DNA from: Flaccisagitta enflata | Lineage: Eukaryota > Chaetognatha > Sagittoidea > Aphragmophora | Length of the DNA stretch: 64,000 bases | Reading direction: 5' to 3' | Assembly (NCBI GenBank): GCA_965153355.1 | Contig: OZ231126.1 | Coordinates: 85,436,001 to 85,500,000, forward strand | Part shown: one piece after another, positions 33,140 through 44,513 of the stretch | How positions within the stretch are numbered: the stretch's first letter is position 1 | How the letters are laid out: each line of letters starts with the position of its first letter | Notes under the pieces: model-generated | Seen by the model: only the letters and a program-made list of their open reading frames with translations | Told to the model about the DNA's origin: nothing | The model's database searches: none | Position numbers and translations under genes: made by a program

Positions 33140-34223
33140 TTGTAGTCTCTGAGGAGGACGGATTTGATGGTTTTGGTGACCAGAAGCGACCAACTAAGAC
33201 CCCCTCAGGCCAAATTTTTCCGTCCTCGACGATTGAAAGCTGGCTTTTTTTGACCACCAGCTTGAAGCTTTTGAATCGATTGTGCTTTTGTGGAATCGGA
33301 TCAAGCGAAATTGTCTCCACTTGATGTTCATCAAGAAGAGCCCGAATATCCTCCGGCTGAGTTGTATTGTCGAGGTAACCAATGTATTTGGCGACAGTCA
33401 AATCTGCCCCCTTGAGCGAGATTCGTCCGGCGCTTACGCTTGTTCCGATGACGACTGTCGAGGATTTCCGCGCCGGGGGACGTTGACATTGACGCGGATT
33501 TTTGTCACCTGACGGATTAGGAGCGGCGGTTTTTATTTTTTGACGGACCACGCCATTCCATGACTGAATATCCTCAGATTCTGAGGACGATGCAAGTGCA
33601 ACTATGGCCTCTGCAGCACTTTCAACTCCCGCATCCACTCTGACGGGAGTCGCAGCAGCAGCAGCACCATCACCTTCCGCACTCGTGGCTGCAGCAGCTG
33701 CATCAACGCCGACGTCGACGGTATTGGCGTTATTTTGTCGTATGCCGCCAGCATCTTTCCTATGATATCGCATGATTGATGACTCCAGAGAATCTTTAGT
33801 CACCATTTCCGTCTGCATTTTGCGTATCGTGCACTTCATGTCGTGAATTGACGCAAGTAGCATGTCAAGAGAAACATGCGAGTCGGCGCCGGGAGCGCCG
33901 GCGCCGGGAGCGCCAAATGGAATACGCGTGAGATCGCGCGCAACAAAAACAGGAGACGTCTCCCCCGCACTATCGACCGCAATCATTTTGTCGATAATAT
34001 CTCCGAGCGTTTTGGATCCGTAGTCGTCATTGCCGTGACGTCGAGAGAGACGGACGTTCAGCGCATTTTCAAACTTTTCTTTTTCCGTAGTGATTTCTTC
34101 GACTGAGTAGAATTTCACGCAGATATCGATTATAACATTCTTTGGCGTCGTTGCCAGTCTATTTTTCAAGTAGAAGAGCATTTCGCTTACAAAAACACGG
34201 TCATTCTCGCGTATCAGCGTCAT
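33132..34223 (-). CDS. LINE ORF1: nucleic-acid-binding protein
   Basis: This open frame of 363 residues begins at an ATG. The N-terminal part has a motif around KNVIIDICVKFYSVEEI, recalled from ORF1-like proteins of several LINE groups. An Ala/Gly-rich middle and a heptad-like stretch follow. The C-terminal ~100 residues (VVIGTSVSAG, then alternating strands and helices) look like an RRM-type domain. The protein is expected to coat the element RNA. Its stop overlaps the ORF2 start in ATGGATGA. Confidence 0.88.
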   Translation of the reverse strand: MTLIRENDRVFVSEMLFYLKNRLATTPKNVIIDICVKFYSVEEITTEKEKFENALNVRLSRRHGNDDYGSKTLGDIIDKMIAVDSAGETSPVFVARDLTRIPFGAPGAGAPGADSHVSLDMLLASIHDMKCTIRKMQTEMVTKDSLESSIMRYHRKDAGGIRQNNANTVDVGVDAAAAATSAEGDGAAAAATPVRVDAGVESAAEAIVALASSSESEDIQSWNGVVRQKIKTAAPNPSGDKNPRQCQRPPARKSSTVVIGTSVSAGRISLKGADLTVAKYIGYLDNTTQPEDIRALLDEHQVETISLDPIPQKHNRFKSFKLVVKKSQLSIVEDGKIWPEGVLVGRFWSPKPSNPSSSETTNG

Positions 34224-34429
34224 TTTTTTGTCATTTTTTTCCGACTAGGGAGTATCACATTGCTTCGCGTCCTCCAGATTTTAAAGAAGCAGTTTGATTA
34301 AAAGGTGTCCGATGACACGATGTCGACGCCGTAACACCGCCGTTATACAGATTTCGTCTGTAATGTTCTTCCGGTCTCCGATGTCGTCGTAGTCGTAATC
34401 GGGTCCCCGGAAACCTTAATTAAGCAAAT

Positions 34430-35120
34430 AAAAGAATTTTAGCTTATGTAAATTGTTCAAAAAAGAATCCACAGAGAATGCTTAATCATGTTTCGAGCCT
34501 TGCTGAACTCTGCACCTGTTTCATGCTCAGACGTGTCACTGTCACTAGATGTACCACTATACCACTATGACGTTTTGGGCCGTTTTTGGGTATTTGCGAG
34601 CATTTTCTTTATCTCTGCCATTGTTTAATGAACTGCGTAACTGCTCCTTCCCACCAACAAGAATTAGAAGCTTGGCTAGTATATTTTATTGTGTAAGGTT
34701 GGGTCAGAAATATTTGGTAGTATCATGATTCATGGGTGCGCAGTGGAAGCTTTGTTTTTTTGTAAGCCTCATCAAGTCATGCTCATAACACAAGGTTTCT
34801 AAGTTGACCAGCCTGAATAGCAACACGGGAATGTTATCATGCAAAATGAATCTTTATTCAATGGAAACAAAAGCAACGCTGGTTACCGTATCTTTGAAAA
34901 TGAGGGTGTGGGCAGGGGCAGATAGGCTCGGTTTCAAACTAATCAACTCAAGAATTGCCAATAGATAGACCAATGGATGGACGGACATATGCTCGATGCC
35001 TGTTTTAGAGTCTGCAACTAAAATGACGAAGATCAGGTAGGGAAGCAAAGGAAAAAGAAAAAGTTTCTTTCTTCTAGGCCAATAGGTCAGAAGATGTCGT
35101 TCGAGGACGAAGAGGGTGGT
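34430..35120. other. No gene seen
   Basis: Intergenic sequence between the LINE and the CCA-rich tract. A degenerate hairpin-family end is at about 34900-35040 (GTGGGCAGGGGCAG; GGACGGACATA). Confidence 0.55.
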
Positions 35121-35149
35121 TCTTGAGGCTCATGCCGGTAGACTGCCTT

Positions 35150-36235
35150 CATCTCCATCTCCTCCTTCCACCGCCACCACCACCACCACCACCACCATCA
35201 TCCCCTACCGTTCTCCCACCACCACCTTTTCCCCTCACCACCACCTCATTCTTCCACCACCGGTAACACCACCATCTCCTCAAGCTCCCCTTCAGCGTCC
35301 ACCACCTCTTCAACTTCCAACCCCTCGTCATCTTATTCAGCCACCATGATCACCTGCGGCTTGCGTTTCTCCTACTCCAACCATTTCGATTAAAAGACTC
35401 GATTCCTGGGATGATTACTATGTATGATATGCATTAACTTTTTTCAGGGGAACAAAAATTCAAATGAGAATTAATTCTTAAAATAATATGACATAAGTTA
35501 AAAGTGAAACAGGATCAGTGGACATGATAAGTGTTATTGCATCTTTTTGGATCAAGCTGGACAATCTCGGTGAGGTCAATATTTTTAAAATTAGTTAATG
35601 TTGAATTAAACAATTGGCTGTTCTGCCTTATGACTAACTGATCTTCAGCCTCCACTGGCTCCTCTTTAACCACTTCCACCTTTCTCATTTGCGTACAATC
35701 TCTAAACCATCAACACCACTGCCTCCTCTTTTCTCCCAACCAGCTCAACCACAATCTCTCACTCCTACAATCTACATTACCAGCACTATTCCATCTCTAT
35801 CTTCTCCATCTCTTTCTCCTCACTCACCACCGCTTACACCTTCTCCACAACCATCTTCTCGTTCTTCTCCTCACCCACCACCATCTTTGTCTCCTCCATC
35901 ACCATCACTATCACCTCTGCCACCACCACCCCCACGCCCCACCACTAGCCCCTCGTATCACATCCACATTATCTTTCTCCTCCACCACAACCCCCCCTAC
36001 CAGCAGCTCCGCGCATCATCTTCCACCACCACCACCACCACCACATCATCTATCTTCCCAACTACCACCACCCGCACCACTAGCTCCTCGCATCCTCCAC
36101 CACCCGAACCACCACCACCACTTTCTCCGCCTGCACCGCCACCAGCAAAACTTTCCTCTACACTACCACCACCACCACTTTCTCCTCCACCACCACCACT
36201 AACCCCCACCAACACCACCCCGCCCCCACAAGCAC
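35150..36235. repeat. CCA/CTCC-rich low-complexity region
   Basis: (CCA)n and CTCC-rich runs at 35165-35345 and 35690-36235 flank about 350 bp of AT-rich sequence. The Pro/Ser-rich frame at 35689-36615 reads through the VWA tail exon on the other strand and is judged spurious. Confidence 0.75.
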
Positions 36236-36264
36236 CCTGCATCGTCTTCCATGAGGCGGTTTTG

Positions 36265-36381
36265 TCACTTGTTTGGCTGCAGTTCCGAATACAGAGGATT
36301 GATTTTTACCGATTGCCGCTTTTTCAAAGCTTCGGCGTCCGCGGCCAACTGAGCTGCCATCATTTTGTTCCGGATCACATC
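36265..36381 (-). CDS. VWA gene, last exon (cytoplasmic tail)
   Basis: The acceptor TTTCTCAG leads to 38 codons and TGA at 36265-36267. The tail is Ala/Lys-rich (QLAADAEALKKRQSVK) and ends INPLYSELQPNK, with one tyrosine in a YSEL context that resembles Yxx-phi sorting signals. An echo of the acceptor and first codons is found at 37095-37135. Confidence 0.83.
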   Translation of the reverse strand, partial: DVIRNKMMAAQLAADAEALKKRQSVKINPLYSELQPNK

Positions 36382-36939
36382 CTGAGAAATGATTTGTTTT
36401 TTTTACATAGATTACAGTTGTTGTTGTTGTTTTGCTGTTGTTGTTGTTGTTGTTGTATTTGTTATTGTTGTTGTTGTTGTTGTTTTTTTGTTTGTTTTTT
36501 CTGTTGTTGTTGTTTCTGTTTTTGTTGTTGTTGCTGTTGTTTTTGGGCAGCGGCCACAAAGGGATCGGTGACCTATGCCAGCCTTGAGGCCCAAATCCCT
36601 AACCTTGAAACCTAAATCCCAACATCAAGGCCCAAATCCCAGCTTAAGGCCAAAATCCCATCTTTGCGGCTCAAATCCCAGCCTTGAGAGATTTGGGTCT
36701 CCAAGACTGGGATTTGGGCCTCAAGGCTGGGATATTGGCCTTGGGGGTGAGATATGGGCCTGGAGGTTGGGGGAGGGAGGATGGAGGAGGAGAAGAAGGA
36801 GAAAATTCCCTTTGTGAAAGCCGCCGCCCTGCTCCCACCCTCAACTACAATCATGACCTACCTAAGCAGGGCACGGGTACCGCTGACCCGGCCACCTAAC
36901 GCTTTTGCGACTATTGTTTGTATTTATTATTGATGTTAT

Positions 36940-36976
<37 letters not shown>

Positions 36977-39900
36977 AGTTGTTGTTGTTGTTGTAGTTGT
37001 TGCATTTTGTTTTGTTATTCTAAAAGATGGTGTTTTGTTTATAAAAGATAATGTTGTGACTTGTCAGTGTTAATGTTTTGGTTATTGTCATTGTTAAAGC
37101 CGTTTTCTGGATTACATTCTGAGAATGATTTGTTATGTTACCACAATCGTGTCTTTTGTCAAGGACACAGAGACCGCGACTACGTATTTAATGGATGGCA
37201 GGCAGAGCGGCAGGGAAAAAAAGGAAAAGGAGATCGAGTAAGACTCATTTGAAAGTGAGAAACAGAGACAGGATAAGACAAAAAGATAGAAACAAAGCGC
37301 CAGAAACAGGGAGACTGAAACAGAGACAGAATGAGGGAAGAGAGACAGATAGAAAGGGAGAGACAGAGACTGACACAGACACAGACAATAGGAAACGCGT
37401 GATCCAAGTGGTAAGCTGAATATTAAGAGCAACAAAAGAAATGGACAGTTTGTTACACTTAATAGGTTATTTTGATTGGTATCATCATTTTCACTTTCTC
37501 GCTGAAGTCGGTCGGACGGTTGGTCGGTAGGACGGTTGGTCTGTCGGTAACGCATTCGTTCGACGATCCACACGTCGCACCTTATTGGCCTACTTGGCCT
37601 TGTTTTCCTAGTCGCGTGCTCGTTAATTTAGCTTGTACCTAAATGACAGAAAGCAATAAAACTAACATTCTCCGAGCAGATCATGTTGTGGGTCTGTCTC
37701 AGGCTGAAATCAATATTGGCTTTTAGGTGGCCACGCCTCACCTTCTATAATCCCTACCCCTATACAAAATCCAAAATTTCGAAGTTCTCAAATTCCAATT
37801 CTGACTGCAGATTTTGAAAGTGTTTTCGTTTTTTTGATATTCCAATTAGAAGATGGTCAAAAGTGCTGTCAAATGTTAGGAAACATACCTTTCCTTTTAA
37901 TTTCTTTATAAAATCATTAAACTTACCTTATTTAAAAATCTTTAGCGTGGATTTTGACAATGATTCCGAAGAAATTTTGATAAAAGAAAAGCACTTTTAA
38001 CAGACAGTTTTTCATGCAAATTTCGAATCTACAGTCGAAATTTTGATTTGAGCAATTTGAAATTTTTGGTTTTCTATTGGCCATGGGAAGTTCAAGGTAA
38101 GGCGCGGCAACCAAGATGCAAACTTTTAAAGCTGAAAATTATGACAATAGAAGCCCAAGACAGCTTTACAACATGAACTGCTCGGAGAATTTCGATTTTT
38201 TTTTGTTTTAGTCATTTCAGTACAGGCCGTTATGTTGGTTCGTCCGTCGGTCCGTCCAATTTTACGTTTTCGGCGATATGGGGTCTTTGGCCACACACGG
38301 CTCCTGCCCAAATTCTCTGATAACCTCACATACCGCCCCTGCCCTCCCACACGCGACTTGGGTGGCTTTGTACCCGGCCTTGTTTTGTAATGAATTACCT
38401 GTACTGCGTAAACGATGACGACGGCGACGATGGAGATGATGGTTATGCCAGCCAGAGCGCCTGCCCCCAACCCGATAATCACCATCATATTCGATTTCAG
38501 ATCCTCGCAAACCTTGACCAGAATCGCCTGATAACAAAGCCAGGAACCGGACGAATGAGTTGTCGGTCCGTCGGCACATTACATTCTTTTCCGTTTTTGG
38601 AGGGTCTTTTCATGGTTTTAAGTTGAATCCCGCAGTAGCGGATGATAAGGGACCAATATTTTTGTTGTGTTTTAGCGGGTTTTAACTGTATGAATCTGAA
38701 TCTCGGATCCCAAAGTTATTCATGACAAGTACAAGAACAATATCCCTTGCTATACCTAAACTGAGAAATATGGAAGGGGGCCTTGTGAGCCCCCACTGAC
38801 GAGTTACTATGCCCATCACCCTAGTTTTCTATTTAGAAAAAACTAACTTAGCAAACATCCATTCTGAGTCGATCCCTAAATACTATTGCATGATGTCTCT
38901 GAGTTGTTCATATTGATCAACCTACATCAATTCTCTGAGTTGTTCGCATTTATTAACCCACATCAAACAACCAAAGCCTGCATGATATTGATCAATCTGC
39001 ACGGTATCCCTGAGTTGTTCGTATTGATCAACCTGCACAATATCTCTGAGTTGTTCATATTGATCAACCTGCATTATATTCCTCAGTTGTTTATGCTGAT
39101 CAATCTGCATGATATCCCTGAATTGTTTGTATTGATCAACCTGCATGTTATCCCTGAGTTGTTTGCACTGATCAACCTGCATGATATCCCTGAGTTGTTT
39201 GTATTGGTCAACCTGCATGATCAACCTGCATGATCAACCTGCATGATATCCCTGAGTTGTTGATATTGATCAACCTGCATGATCAACCTGCATGATATCC
39301 TTGAGTTGCTCGTATTGATCAACCTGCATGATCAACCTGCATGATATCCTTGAGTTGCTCGTATTGATCGACTCAGTGCGTTCGATTTGTTGATCCGGCG
39401 ATGATTTCCAATTCCGTTCCGTTGACGCACAAATCGAGTTGGTCTTCATCTGTGTCGACGGTGCATTCCTGTCCGACGCCGATGCTGTAGACAGTCACGT
39501 TCTCACGACGAAGAAGCTCCACTTCCTCCAGCAAAGCGTTTTTGTTCTTCGTTTGTCCGTCGGTCAGCACGAAGCCCAAACTCACGATTCGAACGGACTC
39601 TTCCGCCGTCATGCCCGTCATATTTGCCAGCCTTTTTTCGAGGATCATCGGTTGGTATTCAATTAGTCAGTTTGAATTTGTAAAGAAGGCAGAATACGTG
39701 ACAACCCTAGTCGCTTGCAGGTGGGCACGGGTAGTCAGACAATTGGGCAGGAGCAGCAACGAAAAATTCGAGCTAAATCCACAAATGAGACTGACGGAAC
39801 ACAGTAGACAGAAAGTCACCACCTGCTTACTACTTACCACGCTTGACCAACCAACCACCCAGCATCAATCTTTACGGACGGACCAACGGAGAGTTCGACG

Positions 39901-41206
39901 GACAGAACGAAAATAGACCAAAAGAGTCGCGTAGCATGCATGACCAAAAACAAGGGAAAAAAAGAAAATATGAATTGATTATTCTAGGGTTATCGAGCAG
40001 ACCCTGAGCAACATGCCCCTTCTAGGGAACTAGAAACTGTTCAGAAAGAATGAATATAGTCATGGTCATGGTAACATAGCAATAAAATGAAAGACAATGA
40101 AGTAAATGAAATGCTCACTCACGTTCTGTCTCGTTCCATTTGAAGGTGCTGCCTCATGTGCCTCAATGCTTTTTCCGTGTTGGTCTGACCGATTAAGCTC
40201 GCATTTCTTACTCGGCCATGAATATAAGTTTGCGTCAAATTAAAGGCCAGCTTTTGCCAATTATTGGACGTTTTTAGCGGCACCATCATAAACACTTCAT
40301 TCGCAAACTGAACAATTCCCATTTTTGCCGGTCGGCTGCTGCGAATCTGAAAATGTCAAAGTTGTACTATCTTGCTTGAAAAATATATCATGGAATATAT
40401 CATACGATTCATATCATCATTAGTATAAACATTAGTATGGCGTCATTTGATTAAACAAATTTTTTCTATCATTTTTTTTTCTCCTAAAGAATAATGTAAA
40501 AAAAATAAAGCCGTATACACGGCTACCAAAGTCGCGTGCAGGAGGGCAGGGGCAGTGATAAAAAAGGCTAACCAAGCATTTGAGCATGAATGGTAATGCA
40601 AAAAATGTCAAAAACGCTGAAAAAGCAAGGTGTTACCGACAGACCAACGGACATAGCGGGTTACAGAGTTGCATGCAGGCGACTAAAAAAAAACATAAAA
40701 CCCAATACAGGGATCCCTAAGTAGCATGCTTGTGGGCAGTGATAAAAAATGATAACCTTGCAAAAAACATCTATAAACACCATGCAAAGTATTACGGATC
40801 AATCTACAGACTGACAGAATGACTAACAGACCAACTAACAGACCAACAGACCAACAGACTAACAGACTAACAGACTAACAGACTAATAGACCAATCACCA
40901 TGCAAAGTATTACGGACCAATCTACAGACTGACAGAATGACTAACAGATGTAGCAGGCCACATGTTGCTTTCACATGATTGAAATTTTTAAAAAAAATTA
41001 TGATACAAGAGGAGAAACATTTTAGCAAGATGGTAGAGGAATTTAAGGGAGGGAGAGAGAATGGGGAGGGGGGGGAGGTTGTCTCGAGTTAATATAGGTT
41101 CAGCCAGTCCAGGGCTCTTGAATACATACATAACATACACACACAAGACAACAACAACAACAACAGCAACAACAACAACGGCAACAGCAACGCCCAACAA
41201 CCCAGC

Positions 41207-41259
<53 letters not shown>

Positions 41260-41484
41260 GATATACGAATTAACGAATTGGATACACACATTCACATTCT
41301 GTCATTTACCTTTCCCATAAATTTGGTGACATTGGCGACAAATTCCATGGCCAAATTGAATTGTTTGTCTGTGAGGCTTTTGCTGGAGTCTACAGCAAAA
41401 ACACAATGAACCTGAATATCTTCCAGTAAGCACAATTCTTCACTTTTCTCGCCATTTTTGCCCTCCGTCTGCGTTGCATTTACC
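36265..41484 (-). CDS. Single-pass membrane protein with a VWA domain, five exons, 5' end missing, in-frame TGA
   Basis: Exons: 41484-41310 (start uncertain), 40346-40123, 39631-39337, 38527-38399 and 36381-36265. All phases agree. The VWA domain has the full MIDAS set: DSSKS in exon 1, TNTEKA in exon 2 and LTDGQ in exon 3. A VDQYEQLKDIMQ helix and AILVKVCEDL close it. The transmembrane segment (GLGAGALAGITIISIVAVV) is in exon 4 and the 38-residue cytoplasmic tail, ending NPLYSELQPNK, in exon 5. VWA domains bind ligands through a metal ion, so an adhesion or matrix receptor is likely. A TGA at 39373-39375 interrupts the frame near the end of the VWA, so this copy may be a pseudogene or need readthrough. 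No signal-peptide exon was identified. Confidence 0.85.
36415..36915. repeat. (GTT)n tract and 18-bp minisatellite element with both ends
   Basis: (GTT)n at 36415-36540. An element from GGGCAGCGGCCACAAAGG (36545) to CCTAACGCTTTTGCGACTAT (about 36915) follows, with about nine CAAATCCCAGCCTTGAGG-like units, the orientation of which switches in the middle. Confidence 0.78.
37095..37135 (-). pseudogene. Decayed copy of the start of the VWA tail exon
   Basis: About 40 bp match the acceptor and first codons at 36360-36400. In frame it begins NVIQK where the exon has DVIRN, after an intact ATTCTCAG acceptor-like end. It lies in the intron upstream of the real exon. Confidence 0.7.
37140..38390. other. 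VWA gene intron 4, no exon seen
   Basis: GACAGAGA-rich repeats (37240-37390), AT-rich sequence with an inverted repeat at about 37770-38070, and a full hairpin-family copy (38205-38390) ending CGCGACTTGGGTGG to CCGGCCTTG next to the TM exon. Confidence 0.6.
38399..38527 (-). CDS. VWA gene, transmembrane exon
   Basis: This is a phase 0-0 exon of 43 codons: AILVKVCEDLKSN, then about 25 hydrophobic residues rich in Gly, Ala, Ile and Val, ending VYAVQ at donor ACAG|GTAATT. It is expected to be the single membrane anchor. Confidence 0.87.
38900..39336 (-). repeat. 36-bp minisatellite made from the VWA exon end
   Basis: About ten units read VDQYEQLRDIMQ, the same twelve residues that end the VWA exon, including the CAG|GTTGAT donor. 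Some 13-bp short units break the frame. Divergence grows with distance from the exon, suggesting repeated duplication from the exon side. Confidence 0.85.
39337..39631 (-). CDS. VWA gene, exon with end of VWA domain, carrying TGA
   Basis: The exon encodes SLGFVLTDGQTKNKN (the MIDAS aspartate), NVTVYSIGVGQ and ELEIIAGSTNRTH. TGA follows at 39373-39375, then VDQYEQLKDIMQ in the same frame and a phase-0 donor GCAG|GTTGAT. The acceptor (AAAAAAG|GCTGG) has a weak pyrimidine tract but is the one that fits the phase. The 36-bp minisatellite downstream is built from the end of this exon. Confidence 0.78.
39690..39940. repeat. Hairpin-family copy in VWA intron
   Basis: It runs from CCTAGTCGCTTGCAGGTGGGC to GGACGGACCAACGGAGAG and GAGTCGCGTAGCATGCATGA. 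A similar ~180-bp copy lies at 40510-40690, and partial ones at 40720-40980. Confidence 0.7.
40123..40346 (-). CDS. VWA gene, exon with middle of VWA domain
   Basis: The acceptor is CATTTTCAG in phase 0. The exon encodes AKMGIVQFANEVFMMVPL, then IGQTNTEKALRHM with the conserved MIDAS threonine, and ends at GAAC|GTGAGT in phase 2. Two N-glycosylation sequons are present (NLT, NAS). Confidence 0.87.
41150..41262. repeat. (CAA)n tract in VWA intron
   Basis: About 110 bp of CAA triplets. Confidence 0.95.
41310..41484 (-). CDS. VWA gene, exon with start of VWA domain
   Basis: The exon encodes VHCVFAVDSSKSLTDKQF with the MIDAS DxSxS, and ends TKFMGK at donor AAAG|GTAAAT (phase 0). Two acceptors are possible: before 41484 (adds VNATQTEGKNGEK and a cysteine-containing stretch) or before 41411 (starts VHCVF). 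A (CAA)n array of about 110 bp lies in the following intron. Confidence 0.8.
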
Positions 41485-41499
41485 CTGATGATGATTGTC

Positions 41500-43060
41500 T
41501 ACCCTGTGAATTACCATCCTAAAAAACGCTATCTGAAAAAAAAACCCGCACCAACTTAGGGAGGGTGTTGCTCCAAAACGAGGCCCTGATAACCGGATAG
41601 ATCGGTCTCATTTTAATAAACAGATATCCAAAAAATTTTCAAACATGGGTTTACGTTACTCATCTCGTTTTATAAAATTTCTCTTCTGTGACTCCGTTCA
41701 TCCGTCTGTCTGTCGATCTGTCGGTCGGTCCGTTACACTTCGCCATTTCGGGCTTTTGTGGTAGTTTTTGCATCACCTACCAGCCCAATGTCCAATTTGA
41801 CTGCCTTAACCCACCCACACGCGATTTCAGGCTTGAACTAGCTTGTTTATACTAAACAAACCTGCTTAGCGCAACCAACGTTACGAGGAATTTTACAAGT
41901 ATCAACATTTCTTGCTTGTGTGGAATCCAACGCTCATCCATTTTAGACCCTATCTTCTGATCTTCGGCTCTCTTTGAAACTTTTTGAGAGAAAAATGAAA
42001 ATGTGTTTTTCCGAATCTTTAAATAATTGGCTTGCCTTTATTTGAATGAAATGATTTGGATTTCGCGCGCAGTTTTTGTAGAAATGAATGATAGGGGTTC
42101 ATTGATGTTTTGGTTAATTCAATTTATAGGCAAGGCAAAGCGGCAAAAGCGGGGAATCGCTGGATTGACTCTAAATGTCCAAATGTCGGAAATGTCTCCT
42201 CATCTATTTTTGTAAACGAGGACATTTGGTGAAGTATGATTGATAATGTATATGTAGTTGACTGAACTTGGGTGGCGCCATAATGCGCTGATTCCAAAGC
42301 GCGTTAAAGAATAAAGATCAATAATTTCTTCATCATCATCTTCATTTACATCATTATCAGTACTACTGTAATATCTTTAGCTTCGCATGATATCAGCTTT
42401 ATCTTGTCTTCTTTTTCGTGAAAATAGGGCTGCTATAATCTCGTTGTGCTATAATAGAGCTGCTATAATCTCGGTGTGCTATAATCGGCCATGCTATTTC
42501 CGAGCTTGCTATTTTAGAGGCTGCTATTTTGGAGGCGCTATAATTTCCGGCACCCCAGATGGCAGTGTTAAACTAGAATTTCTTTATTACAATCACAATA
42601 CTAGAATTACCATTAGTATCACTGACGATGGACCGTTTACTGAGAATGTTAAAAACGCGCTTTGGAAAGCTGTCTCACATGGTCTGGCAGCCTATCAAGG
42701 ATGAAGTTAGAAACACACACAATGTTGTAAATGTCTCTTCATTTATTTATGTTCAGTTAAGCATAACTAGGAGCAGGGTAAAATTATGTCTTATAATGAA
42801 GTTGCCTTATTGCCAGTATACAAACAACTATCAAAGGACAAAATGAATGATTCTCTGCACGATTTTGTTTTTCTTTCTGAATCCTCCGCCAGAGCAAAGC
42901 TTTAATCGAAAAGCTTCGGGCCGTAATACACATAAAGCCAATGACAACCCTTAGCCTAAGGCTAGCCCTATCCCCCTAACCCTAAAACTACCACACAGCC
43001 TAACTTTAACCTAAAGCCACGCTAACCACAAGTTTAAAGACGCTTAAAAGTCTTAACAGG
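41500..43060. other. No confirmed gene upstream of VWA exons
   Basis: There is a hairpin-family copy at 41690-41860 and a GCTATAATCTCG repeat of about 130 bp at 42425-42550. A single CCCTAACCCTAA-like stretch occurs near 42975. The 5' exons of the VWA gene may be here, but no signal peptide with a fitting donor was found. Confidence 0.5.
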
Positions 43061-43235
43061 CCGGATACACGGCCCAGTACCAGTTACCCAGACGGGTAGG
43101 CAGGGGCGAAAATGCGCGTTTTTCACGCACCAACTCGTCACCACCAGGCGGACGGGCCAACGGGCGGACGGGCCAGAGATGAACAGGACGGACGGACGGA
43201 CAAAGCCTCTTATAAGTTGCGTGTCGCAACTAAAA
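43061..43235. repeat. Well-preserved hairpin-family copy (~175 bp)
   Basis: It starts GGCCGGATACACGGCCCAG, passes GGGCGGACGGGCC and GACGGACGGACGG, and ends in hairpin AGTTGCGTGTCGCAACT (43215-43231) followed by AAAA. Confidence 0.78.
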
Positions 43236-43290
43236 ACAAAGATCACAGATGATCATTTCATTAGTACCTATTGGATCTTGTAAGTGGGTA

Positions 43291-44513
43291 CAGTTAAGCT
43301 TCACTAGAAGGCATTTGAAGGGACCGACTCATTCTATGCCTTCAAGGCGGGATGCCTTATTGCCGAGCACGACTTTCTGTATGGTTTACCATGACAATTG
43401 TTTCTTTCTTATAGGTAGTTCTTGTCAGATTGATCTAGCCATGCCATGTGGAAGGAGAAATGACGTATAGATACTGATATAGATACTTAGAAACAAAGAG
43501 ATGAAAGAAACAGACTGACATTATTAAGTGCAACCTGCAAATTAACAAGTGATGCGGGGTCACATTATTGTTGTGGATGGGTGGGCAGGGGCATCCCACC
43601 CCCCTCCACACCCAACACCCCACCCAACACCCTTTCTAACACAGACACACCCAAAAAAATTTAAAACGCGCGTTTTTCCACTTTTTGACTCATACTCACA
43701 AACCAATGGACTGACGGACCAATGGAACAACGGACCAACGGACCAATGGATATAAGCCTCTTATAGAGTTGCGTGTCCACAATTAAAGAGATGGCAAGTG
43801 ACAGACAATTAGACAAAACGAGGGTAGATGGATGTAACACATGACAAATGTTGACAAGTTTTTGTGTGAAATCAAGGCCAAGAATTTTACCTATTTTGCG
43901 TCAAGGCCTGTTTCTTACTTCATTAAAAAAAATTGAGTTTACATAGTGACAGGTAACTCGTGGCTGTGGGCGGCATTCTTTCTCCTGATTTTATCATTTT
44001 CATTGTCCTCATCGTTATTTGCAGTCTCATAAATCGATGATTTCTGCACCCTTGTTTTCATCTTTATCATCATCGATAGCGGTGCATCGGAATCGAGATC
44101 ATCGAGAATTTGAGATCGCCATTCAAACTTGGGAGTCACCGATGTATTTTTCTTTATCTTTTTCTTTTTCTTTTTCTTTTTCTTTTTTGTTTCTTCTTTT
44201 TCTCTTTTTTTTTCTTTTTCTTTTTCCTCTTCATGCCTTCATGCCTTTTTCTTTTTCTTTTTCTTTTTCTTTTTCTTTTTTGTTTCTCTTTCTTTTTCTT
44301 TTTCTTTTTCCTCTACATGCCTTCTAAGCGAGCATGAAAAACCTTATCTCACACCTATTTCATGCCTTGTAGTGAAATTTGCCTTATAGGCGGGTGCGCT
44401 ATAGACGGGTTTTCTCAACAATAAAACCAAAGAAAAAAAGTTTGGATTTAAGAAAATATGCCATTTAGCGAGAGATGCCTTATTAGCGGGTGCGCTCTAG
44501 CGAAGCTCGACTG
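43291..44513. mobile_element. Mariner-like TA-flanked element with nested repeat
   Basis: The ends CAGTTAAGCTTCACTAGA and TCTAGCGAAGCTCGACTG are each next to TA. A hairpin-family copy (43555-43790) and a (CTTTTT)n tract (44150-44320) lie inside. A minus frame at 43939-44139 is protein-like but has no supporting splice sites. Confidence 0.78.

Larger units (their letters stand above)
30060..34430 (-). mobile_element. Complete or near-complete non-LTR retrotransposon
   Basis: ORF1 and ORF2 are open, with a 5' UTR of about 0.2 kb and a 3' UTR of about 0.26 kb. The ends are approximate. The 3' side abuts a member of the hairpin-ended repeat family at about 30050, where the sequence changes to the GGCCGG-type end of that family. 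I saw no clear poly-A tail or target duplication. Confidence 0.8.

Noticed and set aside
35689-36615. 308-residue Pro/Ser-rich plus frame
   Set aside because: It reads a CCA/CTCC repeat and then the antisense of the VWA tail exon and a (GTT)n tract.
38900-39240. Plus-strand repeat protein (LINLHDIPELFV type)
   Set aside because: It is the reverse of the VWA-derived minisatellite; the minus frame matches a real exon end, the plus frame matches nothing.
42960-42985. CCCTAACCCTAA as an interstitial telomere
   Set aside because: Fewer than two clean repeats; chance is likely.
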